Source: CAMEON01 sp045531965
Lineage (GTDB): Bacteria > Bacillota > Clostridia > Oscillospirales > CAG-272
DNA: 64,000 bases
Assembly: GCA_045531965.1 (NCBI GenBank)
Contig: JAZSFA010000113.1
Span: forward strand, 62,001 to 126,000
Direction of reading: 5' to 3'
In this document: positions 56,643 through 64,000 of the stretch, piece by piece
Position numbering within the stretch: position 1 is the stretch's first letter
Layout of the letters: each line of letters starts with the position of its first letter
Position numbers and translations under genes: made by a program
Notes under the pieces: model-generated
Told to the model about the DNA's origin: nothing
Databases searched by the model: none
Seen by the model: only the letters and a program-made list of their open reading frames with translations

Positions 56643-58586
56643 ATGTGCGGAATTATGGGCTATACAGGTTTTGAGCAAGCATCCCCCATCATTTTGGAGG
56701 GTCTTTCGCGGTTGGAATACCGCGGTTACGATTCAGCGGGATTAGCAGTACAATCTCCCTCCCCGGCAGAAGACGTCTCCCCCCTGCAAGTGGTCAAGGT
56801 TCGCGGTCGCATACAGTCGCTGTCAGAACAAACAGATCATGGCGCATCACTTCCGGGCTTTTGCGGCATCGGGCACACCCGATGGGCCACCCACGGCATC
56901 CCATCGGTGGAAAACGCACACCCTCACGTCAGCGAGGACGGACGGATCGCTGTGGTTCACAATGGCATCATTGAAAACTACGAGGAGCTTCGCCGTCAGC
57001 TGAAGTCAGAGAATACACACTTTTCATCCCAAACCGACACAGAAGTCATCGTGCATTTGTTGGCAAAGGCTTTATGTGCCGAACCATGGCTTTCCAAGCA
57101 ACAGCTGATCGGAAGAATGCTGAGAAAGCTCCGCGGAACGTTGGCATTGGGTCTTCTTTTTGCTGACGAACCGGGCACGCTATATGCGGTTCGTCGGAAC
57201 AGCCCACTGATCATTGGCTGTATCCACAAGGATAACAACGCCTTTTCCGGTGTCATATCTTCGGATGTCCATGCCCTTCTCCCGTTGACAAAAAAAGTCT
57301 ACTACCCTAAGGATCACCATATCATCAAGCTGACCACCCAAGGCATTTCCTTTTACGCATATGACGACGTCGCAGATCGGATCACAGACATCACATCGCA
57401 ATACGGCGAACCCAAGACCTTGACGCTGTCCGAGGCAGATATCCACATGGGAAGCTTCAAGCACTATATGCGTAAAGAAATTCAAGAAGCCCCGCAAGCT
57501 GTCAAACGAACCTTGCAAAGCGGGTTGTTTGACAGTCAAAATCCGATCCTTCCCCCCAATTTTTTTTGCACCGACATTCAACGCATACAAATGGTGGCTT
57601 GCGGTTCAGCTTATCACGCCTGCCTTGTCGGGAAATATGCGATAGAATCCTTATGTCGCATTCCTGTAGACGTGGATATTGCCTCGGAGTTCAGATACCG
57701 TGATCTGTTGCTCTCCGCCCCCCGGCACACGTTAGCCGTATTTGTCAGCCAATCGGGCGAAACCGCCGACACGCTGGCAGCGTTACGGCATTGCCGAGCG
57801 CAAGGTGTCCCCACGTTAGGCATCGTCAACGTACAAGGCAGCTCCCTGGCTATTGAAGCCGATCACGTTTTCTTTACCCAAGCCGGTCCGGAAATTGCTG
57901 TCGCTACCACGAAAGCCTATTGCGCCCAAGTCGCCGCCATGTACCTGTTAGCGTTGCAGCTTGGGTCTGTCCAAACGTCGATCTCCGAAAAGGCACATCT
58001 GAAGCTTTCCAAAGAACTTTTGTCCTTGCCCGAACATATGGCAACACTTTTGGAAAGCGAACCTTCGCTTATTCGCTTAGCAAACACCTTATCTCACACA
58101 GAGCATATCTTTTTCATCGGTCGAGGCATGGATCATGCGCTTTCTATGGAAGGAAGTCTTAAACTGAAGGAGGTCTCCTATATCCATGCAGAAGCCTATG
58201 CGGCAGGCGAATTGAAGCACGGCACCATCAGCCTTATTGAAAACGGCACACCTGTTATCGCTTTAGCAACGCAGCCCCATCTGACATCCAAAACCTTGTC
58301 CAATATAGCAGAGGTCAAAGCACGGGGCGCTTACGTCATTTGTCTTGCAGCCGACTGTGTCTCTTCCACGAACGAGACAGCTCGCGGCGACAGTTTCCCT
58401 TCCCACGATCCCCTTGCCGTCTCCGCTGTTGCTGACGAGGTGATTTCGCTTCCCGCTGTTCATCCCTGCTTTATGCCCCTACTCTCGGCAATCCCCTTGC
58501 AGCTGTTGGCTTATCATGTCAGCGTCCAAAGAGCGCTTGACCCCGACAAACCCCGTAACCTCGCCAAAAGTGTCACGGTGGAGTGA
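56643..58586 (+). CDS. glmS: Glutamine-fructose-6-phosphate transaminase
   Basis: 647 residues. Cys2 (after Met1) is the glutaminase nucleophile in MCGIMGYTG; GIGHTRWATHG and HNGIIENYEELR complete the amidotransferase domain. The two SIS sugar-isomerase domains carry MRKEIQEAPQAVKRTL, SQSGETADTLAALRH, and ELKHGTISLIENGTPV. Makes glucosamine-6-phosphate from F6P and Gln. Slightly longer than usual (about 605). GAGGT 9 bases before the start; the ATG at 56643 is required for Cys2. Confidence 0.95.
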   Translation: MCGIMGYTGFEQASPIILEGLSRLEYRGYDSAGLAVQSPSPAEDVSPLQVVKVRGRIQSLSEQTDHGASLPGFCGIGHTRWATHGIPSVENAHPHVSEDGRIAVVHNGIIENYEELRRQLKSENTHFSSQTDTEVIVHLLAKALCAEPWLSKQQLIGRMLRKLRGTLALGLLFADEPGTLYAVRRNSPLIIGCIHKDNNAFSGVISSDVHALLPLTKKVYYPKDHHIIKLTTQGISFYAYDDVADRITDITSQYGEPKTLTLSEADIHMGSFKHYMRKEIQEAPQAVKRTLQSGLFDSQNPILPPNFFCTDIQRIQMVACGSAYHACLVGKYAIESLCRIPVDVDIASEFRYRDLLLSAPRHTLAVFVSQSGETADTLAALRHCRAQGVPTLGIVNVQGSSLAIEADHVFFTQAGPEIAVATTKAYCAQVAAMYLLALQLGSVQTSISEKAHLKLSKELLSLPEHMATLLESEPSLIRLANTLSHTEHIFFIGRGMDHALSMEGSLKLKEVSYIHAEAYAAGELKHGTISLIENGTPVIALATQPHLTSKTLSNIAEVKARGAYVICLAADCVSSTNETARGDSFPSHDPLAVSAVADEVISLPAVHPCFMPLLSAIPLQLLAYHVSVQRALDPDKPRNLAKSVTVE

Positions 58587-58598
58587 AAGGAGCAACGC

Positions 58599-59993
58599 AT
58601 GGGAAAATATTTTGGAACCGACGGCTTCCGTGGCGAAGCTAACGTGACACTGAACGCCTATCATGCATACCGTATCGGACGGTTCATCGGGTGGTATTAT
58701 GCAACCTCCCTCTCGGGTCAGATTCATCCGAAGCACAAGGTTCGTGTGGTCATCGGAAAAGATACCCGCCGCTCCAGTTATATGTTTGAATACGCCATCG
58801 TGGCAGGGCTCACCGCCTCAGGCGCTGACGCCTATATGCTTCACGTCACTACGACACCAAGCGTATCCTTTGTGACCTCCCGCGACGACTTTGACTGCGG
58901 CGTGATGATCTCCGCGTCTCACAATCCCTTTTCCGATAACGGCATCAAGCTGGTCAACCGCAACGGCGAAAAAATGGACGACAAAACCATCGAAGTCATT
59001 GAGGCCTATCTCGATAACGGTGCTGCCGCCTTCGGTTTTAGTCAATGCGATTTACCTTTGGCGACAGGAGCTGACATTGGCAGAATCGTGGATTATGCCG
59101 CGGGGCGTAACCGTTACGTGGGCTACCTGATTTCATTGGCGGCTCATTCCTACAAGGGTTTTCGCATAGGGCTTGACTGCGCTAACGGTGCCTCCTGGAT
59201 GATCGCCAAGGCAGTCTTCGATGCTTTGGGCGCCAAGACCTACGTCATCGGAGACAGCCCCGACGGCATCAACATCAACGAGGGCGTAGGCTCAACCCAT
59301 ATCGAAAGCCTTTCCCGCTTGGTCAAAGAAAAGAAGTTGGACATTGGTTTTTCTTTTGACGGAGATGCCGACCGTTGTATCGCAGTAGACGAACATGGCA
59401 ACGAGGTCAACGGAGACCACATACTCTATGTTTTGGGCAAAGCGATGAAAGCACAAGGCACGTTGAATCACAGCACGGTGGTCACCACCATCATGTCCAA
59501 CATGGGACTGTACAAAGCCCTAGAACAAGCAGGCATCCGTTACACGCAGACCACAGTAGGCGACCGTTTCGTTTATGAAAACATGGTGCAGCATGATCAT
59601 GGTCTTGGCGGGGAACAATCGGGGCATATCATCATCAAAAAATATGCCACCACGGGCGACGGAATTCTCACCGCCATCATGCTGATGGAGCAGGTGGTGT
59701 CCGAGAAGCAACCGCTTTCCAAGCTGTGCGCCCCTGTAATCATGTATCCTCAGATCTGTCAAAGCATCCGCGTTCCTGACAAAGACGCAGTCTTCCTCAA
59801 CGCAACTGTCACCGCCAAATTGACAGAGATCAACCATCGTCTGGGTCAAAATGGTCGCATCCTGCTTCGCAAAAGCGGGACAGAACCCGTGGTTCGGATC
59901 ATGGCAGAGGCAGAAACGCGAGAAGTTTGCCGCGCTGTGATAGACGAATTGATCGCCGTCATCCGCGAAGAAGGTCTTGCCTGTCAATCCTGA
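58599..59993 (+). CDS. glmM: Phosphoglucosamine mutase
   Basis: 464 residues. KYFGTDGFRGEAN (3-15), the phosphoserine loop VMISASHNPFSDNGIK (about 105-120, Ser of SASHNP), metal loop SFDGDADRC, and the sugar-binding GGEQSGH. Converts GlcN-6-P to GlcN-1-P. 12 bases after glmS, AAAGGAG site: same operon. Confidence 0.96.
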   Translation: MGKYFGTDGFRGEANVTLNAYHAYRIGRFIGWYYATSLSGQIHPKHKVRVVIGKDTRRSSYMFEYAIVAGLTASGADAYMLHVTTTPSVSFVTSRDDFDCGVMISASHNPFSDNGIKLVNRNGEKMDDKTIEVIEAYLDNGAAAFGFSQCDLPLATGADIGRIVDYAAGRNRYVGYLISLAAHSYKGFRIGLDCANGASWMIAKAVFDALGAKTYVIGDSPDGININEGVGSTHIESLSRLVKEKKLDIGFSFDGDADRCIAVDEHGNEVNGDHILYVLGKAMKAQGTLNHSTVVTTIMSNMGLYKALEQAGIRYTQTTVGDRFVYENMVQHDHGLGGEQSGHIIIKKYATTGDGILTAIMLMEQVVSEKQPLSKLCAPVIMYPQICQSIRVPDKDAVFLNATVTAKLTEINHRLGQNGRILLRKSGTEPVVRIMAEAETREVCRAVIDELIAVIREEGLACQS

Positions 59994-60014
59994 AAAACAA
60001 GAAAGGAGTTTATC

Positions 60015-60701
60015 ATGGGAAAAATCCAAATCAAAACCTCAGAACTTTTTGAAGAAAACCATACGCTGGCATGGACACACCTGCTCGCCAAGGAATACCC
60101 CTGGGAAGTCATCCCAAACATTAAGGAAATCGTACTGAAGCTAGGAAAAAAGTTAGATCCTAAGCTTTACAATAACCCCTCCGAGGGCATATGGATCGCA
60201 AAATCCGCCTCTGTTGCCCCCACCGCCGCCATTGGCTCCCCTACCATTATTGGTGAAAACGCGCAGATCCGCCATGGCGCCTATATCCGAGGTTCTGTCC
60301 TGATTGGAGAAGGCTGTATCGTCGGCAACTCGGTCGAGCTGAAAAACTGTATCCTTTTTGATAAAGTCCAAGTGCCTCATTTCAACTATGTCGGAGACGC
60401 TATCCTCGGTTACAAAGCGCATTTGGGCGCGGGCGCAATCACCTCCAACGTCAAAGGTGACCGTACCCTCATTTCCATCAAAGCGGATGAAACCGTTATT
60501 GAAACCGGTTGCCGCAAGCTGGGCGCGATTCTAGGTGATTATGCCGAGATTGGCTGTAATGCCGTCCTCAATCCGGGTTGCATCGTCGGGCAGCGTACGG
60601 TAGTTTATCCCACCGCCTCGGTACGGGGTGTCATTCCCTCGGATTCTTTGGTCAAAGCCGGCAAGGATCTTGCCATTGTCCCCCGTGTTCCCAAAAATTA
60701 A
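60015..60701 (+). CDS. Left-handed beta-helix acyltransferase, GlmU C-domain-like
   Basis: 228 residues. An N-terminal helical part of about 60 residues, then hexapeptide repeats (IAKSASVAPTAAIGSPTIIG, IRHGAYIRGSVLIGEGCIVG), the GlmU-like NYVGDAILGYKAHLGAGAIT, and a second helix coil (IGCNAVLNPGCIVGQRTVVY). It probably acetylates GlcN-1-P in the glmS-glmM pathway, or another sugar phosphate; no uridylyltransferase domain is attached. GAAAGGAG site; 21 bases after glmM. Confidence 0.8.
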   Translation: MGKIQIKTSELFEENHTLAWTHLLAKEYPWEVIPNIKEIVLKLGKKLDPKLYNNPSEGIWIAKSASVAPTAAIGSPTIIGENAQIRHGAYIRGSVLIGEGCIVGNSVELKNCILFDKVQVPHFNYVGDAILGYKAHLGAGAITSNVKGDRTLISIKADETVIETGCRKLGAILGDYAEIGCNAVLNPGCIVGQRTVVYPTASVRGVIPSDSLVKAGKDLAIVPRVPKN

Positions 60702-60806
60702 CAACAAAATCACACCCAAAAGAAAGGACTGATCATCACGAACGCTCAAATCAAAACCACCCATTCCTTCTCCCGCAGGCATCTTCACAGTATCCTATCC
60801 CTACTG

Positions 60807-61589
60807 ATGATCCTTTCCCTGCTCCTTTCTGCCGCCCTTGGTCTCATGGGATGCGGAAATCCTTCATCCGAAGGAGAAAGCACCGCCCCGGATACCTCTG
60901 CGGCTTCAAACGATCTTCCCGCCGATGGCAAACCCACCGACCCTCCCGCCAAGCGGGTCGCCATCACCTTTGACGACGGTCCCCACAACATCTGGACCAA
61001 GCAAATTGTCAACGAATTGGGACGGTACGGCTATACTGCCACCTTCTTTGTCATTGGCAATCGTGTGGACGGCACGGCTTATCACGGTGGCGACACCATG
61101 GCATACGTTGCCAGCCAGGGACACGAGTTGGCGATCCACGGTTATACTCACAGCCTCTACTACAACAGCTGTACGGATGACGAATACAATTTCGAGCTTT
61201 CCCAAACAGCTAAAGTCATTGGTCAGTGGGGTCACGGTGCCACTCCTGTCCTCATGCGCCCTATCGGCGGTGCCATCTCCAAAGAACGCGCCGCCGCTTG
61301 CCCCTACTCTGTCATTCTTTGGGACGTAGATTCCGAAGATTGGCGCAATAAATATAAACCCGATGACACACCCGAGATATTGCAGGAAAAAGTGGATACC
61401 ATTGTCAATAACGTCATGTCGAACGTACACGATGGCTCCATTATCCTGCTTCACGACATCTATGAAAGTACATATGATGCCACCTGTATCATTCTCCAAC
61501 GACTTCATGAGGAAGGCTACGAAGTTGTTTCTGTTTCAGAGCTGTTGGGGACACCCGCCCCAGGCAAGATCTATTATGAAAGAGACTAA
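60807..61589 (+). CDS. Polysaccharide deacetylase lipoprotein (start probably upstream at a non-AUG codon)
   Basis: 260 residues from this ATG. The NodB domain is complete: VAITFDDGPHNIWTKQI (FDDGP, about 50-66), IHGYTHSLYY (metal His pair), LMRPIGGAIS, and ILWDVDSEDW; DIYESTY near the end carries the catalytic His region. Lipobox LMGC. It likely N-deacetylates peptidoglycan or surface glycan, in keeping with the upstream amino-sugar genes. This ATG has no ribosome site and lacks a basic n-region; the good AGAAAGGA site at 60721-60728 points to an in-frame ATC (60735), which adds 24 residues including RRH. Confidence 0.85.
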   Translation: MILSLLLSAALGLMGCGNPSSEGESTAPDTSAASNDLPADGKPTDPPAKRVAITFDDGPHNIWTKQIVNELGRYGYTATFFVIGNRVDGTAYHGGDTMAYVASQGHELAIHGYTHSLYYNSCTDDEYNFELSQTAKVIGQWGHGATPVLMRPIGGAISKERAAACPYSVILWDVDSEDWRNKYKPDDTPEILQEKVDTIVNNVMSNVHDGSIILLHDIYESTYDATCIILQRLHEEGYEVVSVSELLGTPAPGKIYYERD

Positions 61590-61628
61590 AAAAATCCTCG
61601 ATCTTTTGTGAAGATCGAGGATTTTTTT
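61588..61628. terminator. Bidirectional terminator
   Basis: AAAATCCTCGATCTT-TTGTG-AAGATCGAGGATTTTTT between convergent deacetylase and TlpA-like genes. Confidence 0.93.
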
Positions 61629-61640
61629 CAAGAGATGAGC

Positions 61641-62270
61641 TTAGGACAGAAGTATTTGAATCCATCCTTCCAGCTCCGCGGCGGACATCATGCCGACTTT
61701 ACTGCCGACGATCACACCTTCGGTGTTAATGAGATAGGTGGTCGGAATTGAGAACACCTGATACGCTGATGCCGCTGAATATTGGGTATCAAAATAGACA
61801 GGAAATGTATAGCCGTTTGTCGATACAAATTCTTTGACGCTTGTCACGGTATCACGGGAGCCATCGGTCAGATTGACCATCAAGAATACCACATCTTCCC
61901 CATAAGCCGTTGCAGCTTCATCAAAATCAGGTAACTCCGCTTTGCAGGGAGGGCACCAGGTTGCCCAAAAGTTCAACACGATGGGTTTTCCCAAAAAGTC
62001 AGACAGCTTGACAAGGTTACCGTCTTTGTCCATAACCGCAAAGTCGGGAGCATACGCCACTGCAGGCGCGTCCGTGACAACAGTTGCTTCTTCCGAAGGG
62101 GCTCCGGGACCGGTTGATTCTACAGGTGCCATAGGTGCCGCCGGAGCGATAGGACCTGCTGCCCCGTCTGTATCCAACGCGTCTTGTGGCGCAGCACAGG
62201 CAACCGCCGACAAGAGCATACAGAAAACCAGAAGTATATTCAAAAATTGAAAGTTCACATGATGTTTCAT
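61641..62270 (-). CDS. TlpA-type thiol:disulfide oxidoreductase lipoprotein
   Basis: 209 residues. Lipobox LLSAVAC (Cys about 25), a Pro/Ala linker, then a thioredoxin fold with LNFWATWCPPCKAELPDF (WCPPC catalytic motif) and cis-Pro SIPTTYLIN. Outer-face disulfide reductase, such as in ResA/TlpA. The start at 62270 follows AAAGGA; a longer frame lacks a site. 17 bases after the nucleosidase: operon. Confidence 0.92.
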   Translation of the reverse strand: MKHHVNFQFLNILLVFCMLLSAVACAAPQDALDTDGAAGPIAPAAPMAPVESTGPGAPSEEATVVTDAPAVAYAPDFAVMDKDGNLVKLSDFLGKPIVLNFWATWCPPCKAELPDFDEAATAYGEDVVFLMVNLTDGSRDTVTSVKEFVSTNGYTFPVYFDTQYSAASAYQVFSIPTTYLINTEGVIVGSKVGMMSAAELEGWIQILLS

Positions 62271-62287
62271 AGGAGCATCCTTTCCAA

Positions 62288-62998
62288 TCAGCCCTGCCAC
62301 ACATTGAGGAAGCGCATCAAAACGCGGATGGCTGTGTCCGCCGCCTTCTTACAGAAGGTAGGATAATCATCCGAGGCATCCTCGTCGCCGCCATCCGAAA
62401 TTGCACGGAGGATAGCGCAGGGCGTTTGGTTGATATAGCAAACGTGGGCAATGGCAGCTCCCTCCATTTCACAGGCAACGCAATGCTCAAAAGTGTGGGT
62501 GATCCGTTCCTTCACCAATGCTTGACAGACAAACTGATCTCCCGAAGCCACCGTACCGATCACAGATTTTACACCCTCGTGTCCCACACAGGCGGCAAGA
62601 CAAGCCGTCACCTCGGCGTCCGTGGGGAAATAGACCACGTTGATCCCCGAAACCAAACCGGCAGGATCACCCAACACCGTGGTATCCATATCATGCTGGA
62701 CAAGGCGGTCTGCCAGCGCCACCTGTCCGATAGACAAAGCGGGCGTCAACGTCCCCGCCACACCGGTGTTGATGATCACACGAGGATGATAGGTGAGAAT
62801 CATGGTCTGTGCACATACCGCAGCAAAGACTTTGCCGATCCCGCACTGTGCCACCACAACACGCCGGTTTTGGAGAAGACCGCTGACAAAATCGATACCG
62901 GCAATCGTTTGCGTCCGGGTGTCGGTCATGGCGCTTTTCAGCGCTTCCACTTCGATTCTCATAGCACCAATGATGCCGATTTCTATGGTGTGATTCAT
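62288..62998 (-). CDS. mtnN: 5'-Methylthioadenosine/S-adenosylhomocysteine nucleosidase
   Basis: 236 residues. IEIGIIGAMRIEVEAL (4-19), VVVAQCGIGKVFAAV (substrate Glu/Gly loop), NTGVAGTL, ACEMEGAAIAHVCY (catalytic Met-Glu near 170), and RAISDGGDEDA (catalytic Asp). Splits MTA and SAH to adenine and a thioribose, recycling SAM by-products. The start at 62998 follows AAGGA. Confidence 0.95.
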   Translation of the reverse strand: MNHTIEIGIIGAMRIEVEALKSAMTDTRTQTIAGIDFVSGLLQNRRVVVAQCGIGKVFAAVCAQTMILTYHPRVIINTGVAGTLTPALSIGQVALADRLVQHDMDTTVLGDPAGLVSGINVVYFPTDAEVTACLAACVGHEGVKSVIGTVASGDQFVCQALVKERITHTFEHCVACEMEGAAIAHVCYINQTPCAILRAISDGGDEDASDDYPTFCKKAADTAIRVLMRFLNVWQG

Positions 62999-63023
62999 AT
63001 GGATTCCTTCTTTCATATTGAAT

Positions 63024-64000
63024 TTATTGTCCGATCAACTTACAAAGCCGCATAAATGTCAGACGGCGTCGGACGTAGGGGGACATCTCCCAAAGCGTGT
63101 CCCACAAATCTTCGGGAATCAGGATTTGTTCAAGCGTTGCTTTTGCACCTATCTCCGTAAGCAACTCTGCCAGTTTTTCTCCGGACGGAAGTGTTTTCTG
63201 TGCCAATTGGCGAATTTCCGACCACCGCTCAATCATCACGGTCACATCTACGCCATCCAATGGATCCGGCGTGTTTTCTGCAGCCAACACCTCGTCAGCG
63301 CGGTCACCGAAAACCGTTTTGATGCGATCCACAGGCAGTCCTTGGTAGGCATGGAGCATCGACAAGTCTATGTCGCGCGATAGGATATTGTGATACCGCG
63401 CTGCCACCTTCGCTGCCGCAACACCTACCTTTTCCCCGTGAAGGGCAGGATTATCATGGGTCACTACGTCCATTTCAACGAGGTGAGAAACATGATGCTC
63501 CGAGCCTGAAGCAGGGCGGGAGTTCCCTACCATTTGCATTGCCAGCCCCGATAAGATGAGACCGTACATCACCGCCTCCACTGCCCGGGGATCCTGCGCC
63601 GCCACGGCATCCTTGCAAGCCAGCACCTCGCGGAGGGCCTTTTCCTCCAAGGAGATGACCCGCTCACAAATATATTCCCCTGTGACCAAGTGCGACACCC
63701 GCCAGTCAAAGAGAGCTGTGTACTTACCCAAAAGATCCCCTACCCCCGAAGCAGTCAATGCATAGGGTGCCGCCGCCAATACGTCACTGTCCGATACCAA
63801 AGCCATCGGTGGTTTGGCGGGAAAGGATCGTTTTACCCCATGCCAAGTCATAGCGGCAATGGAGGACAGAAACCCATCTACGCTGGCAGCGGTGGGAATC
63901 GATACAAAGTCAAGCCCCTTTTCGGTTGCCACATACCGGGTGATATCGTGAATCGTGCCCGAGCCTACCGCGATCAGCAAATCACATTCGCCCATGGCTA
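63024..64000 (-). CDS. Glycerol-1-phosphate dehydrogenase-like (AraM/EgsA), 5' end missing
   Basis: The C-terminal 325 residues or more; the N-terminal about 90 residues lie beyond the window. DLLIAVGSGTIHDITRYVA is the nucleotide loop, SIPTAASVDGFLSSIAAMT follows, and the metal site has HHVSH and LHGEKVGVA. In Bacillus AraM makes G1P for heptaprenylglyceryl lipid. No arabinose genes are nearby. The internal ATG at 63995 is not taken as a start because the fold begins earlier in the family. Confidence 0.9.
   Translation of the reverse strand, partial: AMGECDLLIAVGSGTIHDITRYVATEKGLDFVSIPTAASVDGFLSSIAAMTWHGVKRSFPAKPPMALVSDSDVLAAAPYALTASGVGDLLGKYTALFDWRVSHLVTGEYICERVISLEEKALREVLACKDAVAAQDPRAVEAVMYGLILSGLAMQMVGNSRPASGSEHHVSHLVEMDVVTHDNPALHGEKVGVAAAKVAARYHNILSRDIDLSMLHAYQGLPVDRIKTVFGDRADEVLAAENTPDPLDGVDVTVMIERWSEIRQLAQKTLPSGEKLAELLTEIGAKATLEQILIPEDLWDTLWEMSPYVRRRLTFMRLCKLIGQ

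Overview
The window looks like a chromosomal segment of an uncultured, low-pathogenicity-type Bacillota of class Clostridia, most likely a gut or rumen lineage near Oscillospirales or Christensenellales. The evidence is a tyrosine-type T-box, TTGACA-17-TATAAT promoters with AGGAGG ribosome sites, RemA/YicC/YtvI/TrmK homologues, many lipoproteins and BspA-type leucine-rich repeat proteins, moderate GC and abundant short hairpin repeats. The genus cannot be told from the sequence. No phage, IS element, integrase, CRISPR array, rRNA or tRNA was found.

Layout. 1-1.8 kb: start of an arginine operon (argC, argJ cut by the window edge) on the minus strand. 2.2-5.8 kb: two tandem paralogous lipoproteins with Ca-binding-like loops. 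5.8-7.9 kb: a sodium/solute symporter behind a T-box leader whose specifier reads UAC (Tyr). 8.1-10.4 kb: an unrecognised probable barrel enzyme and a PHP phosphoesterase. 10.5-13.4 kb: rpmG-secE-nusG-rplK-rplA, with an unusually extended SecE. 13.5-24.6 kb: an S24/LexA-like regulator, a very large carbohydrate-active surface protein, two cyclophilins, a YtvI-like permease, a 5'-nucleotidase, a YwaF-like membrane protein and a lipoprotein. 24.7-29.4 kb: two paralogous modules, each an ECF sigma factor overlapping a transmembrane leucine-rich repeat protein, and sharing a promoter-like motif. 29.4-31.3 kb: nif3, trmK and a DUF1858 protein.

31.4-47.6 kb: the housekeeping run yicC-remA-rpoZ-priA ... 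def-fmt-metalloprotease-asparaginase-rnhA. The usual gmk and coaBC are missing from it, and a five-gene Gld-like ABC export/surface system is inserted between priA and def. 47.7-54.1 kb: a beta-lactamase-family hydrolase, a GH127-like protein, a VOC protein, a NodB-type deacetylase lipoprotein and two further lipoproteins. 54.2-61.6 kb: class III fructose-bisphosphatase, then glmS-glmM-left-handed-beta-helix acyltransferase (amino-sugar supply for cell wall), then another deacetylase lipoprotein. 61.6-64 kb (minus): a TlpA-like thioredoxin lipoprotein, MTA/SAH nucleosidase, and a partial glycerol-1-phosphate dehydrogenase-like gene.

Most distinctive: (i) the twin ECF sigma/LRR-receptor modules, which look like a membrane sensor paired with a dedicated sigma factor; (ii) the Gld-like ABC operon with two GldG paralogues and a DUF4340-type protein carrying an InlB-like repeat; (iii) near-identical hairpin leaders in front of remA and priA; (iv) a family of hairpin repeats that begins directly at gene stop codons; (v) SecE with a Thr/Ala/Gly repeat insert. 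All functional calls rest on reading motifs and gene order by eye. No database search was run.
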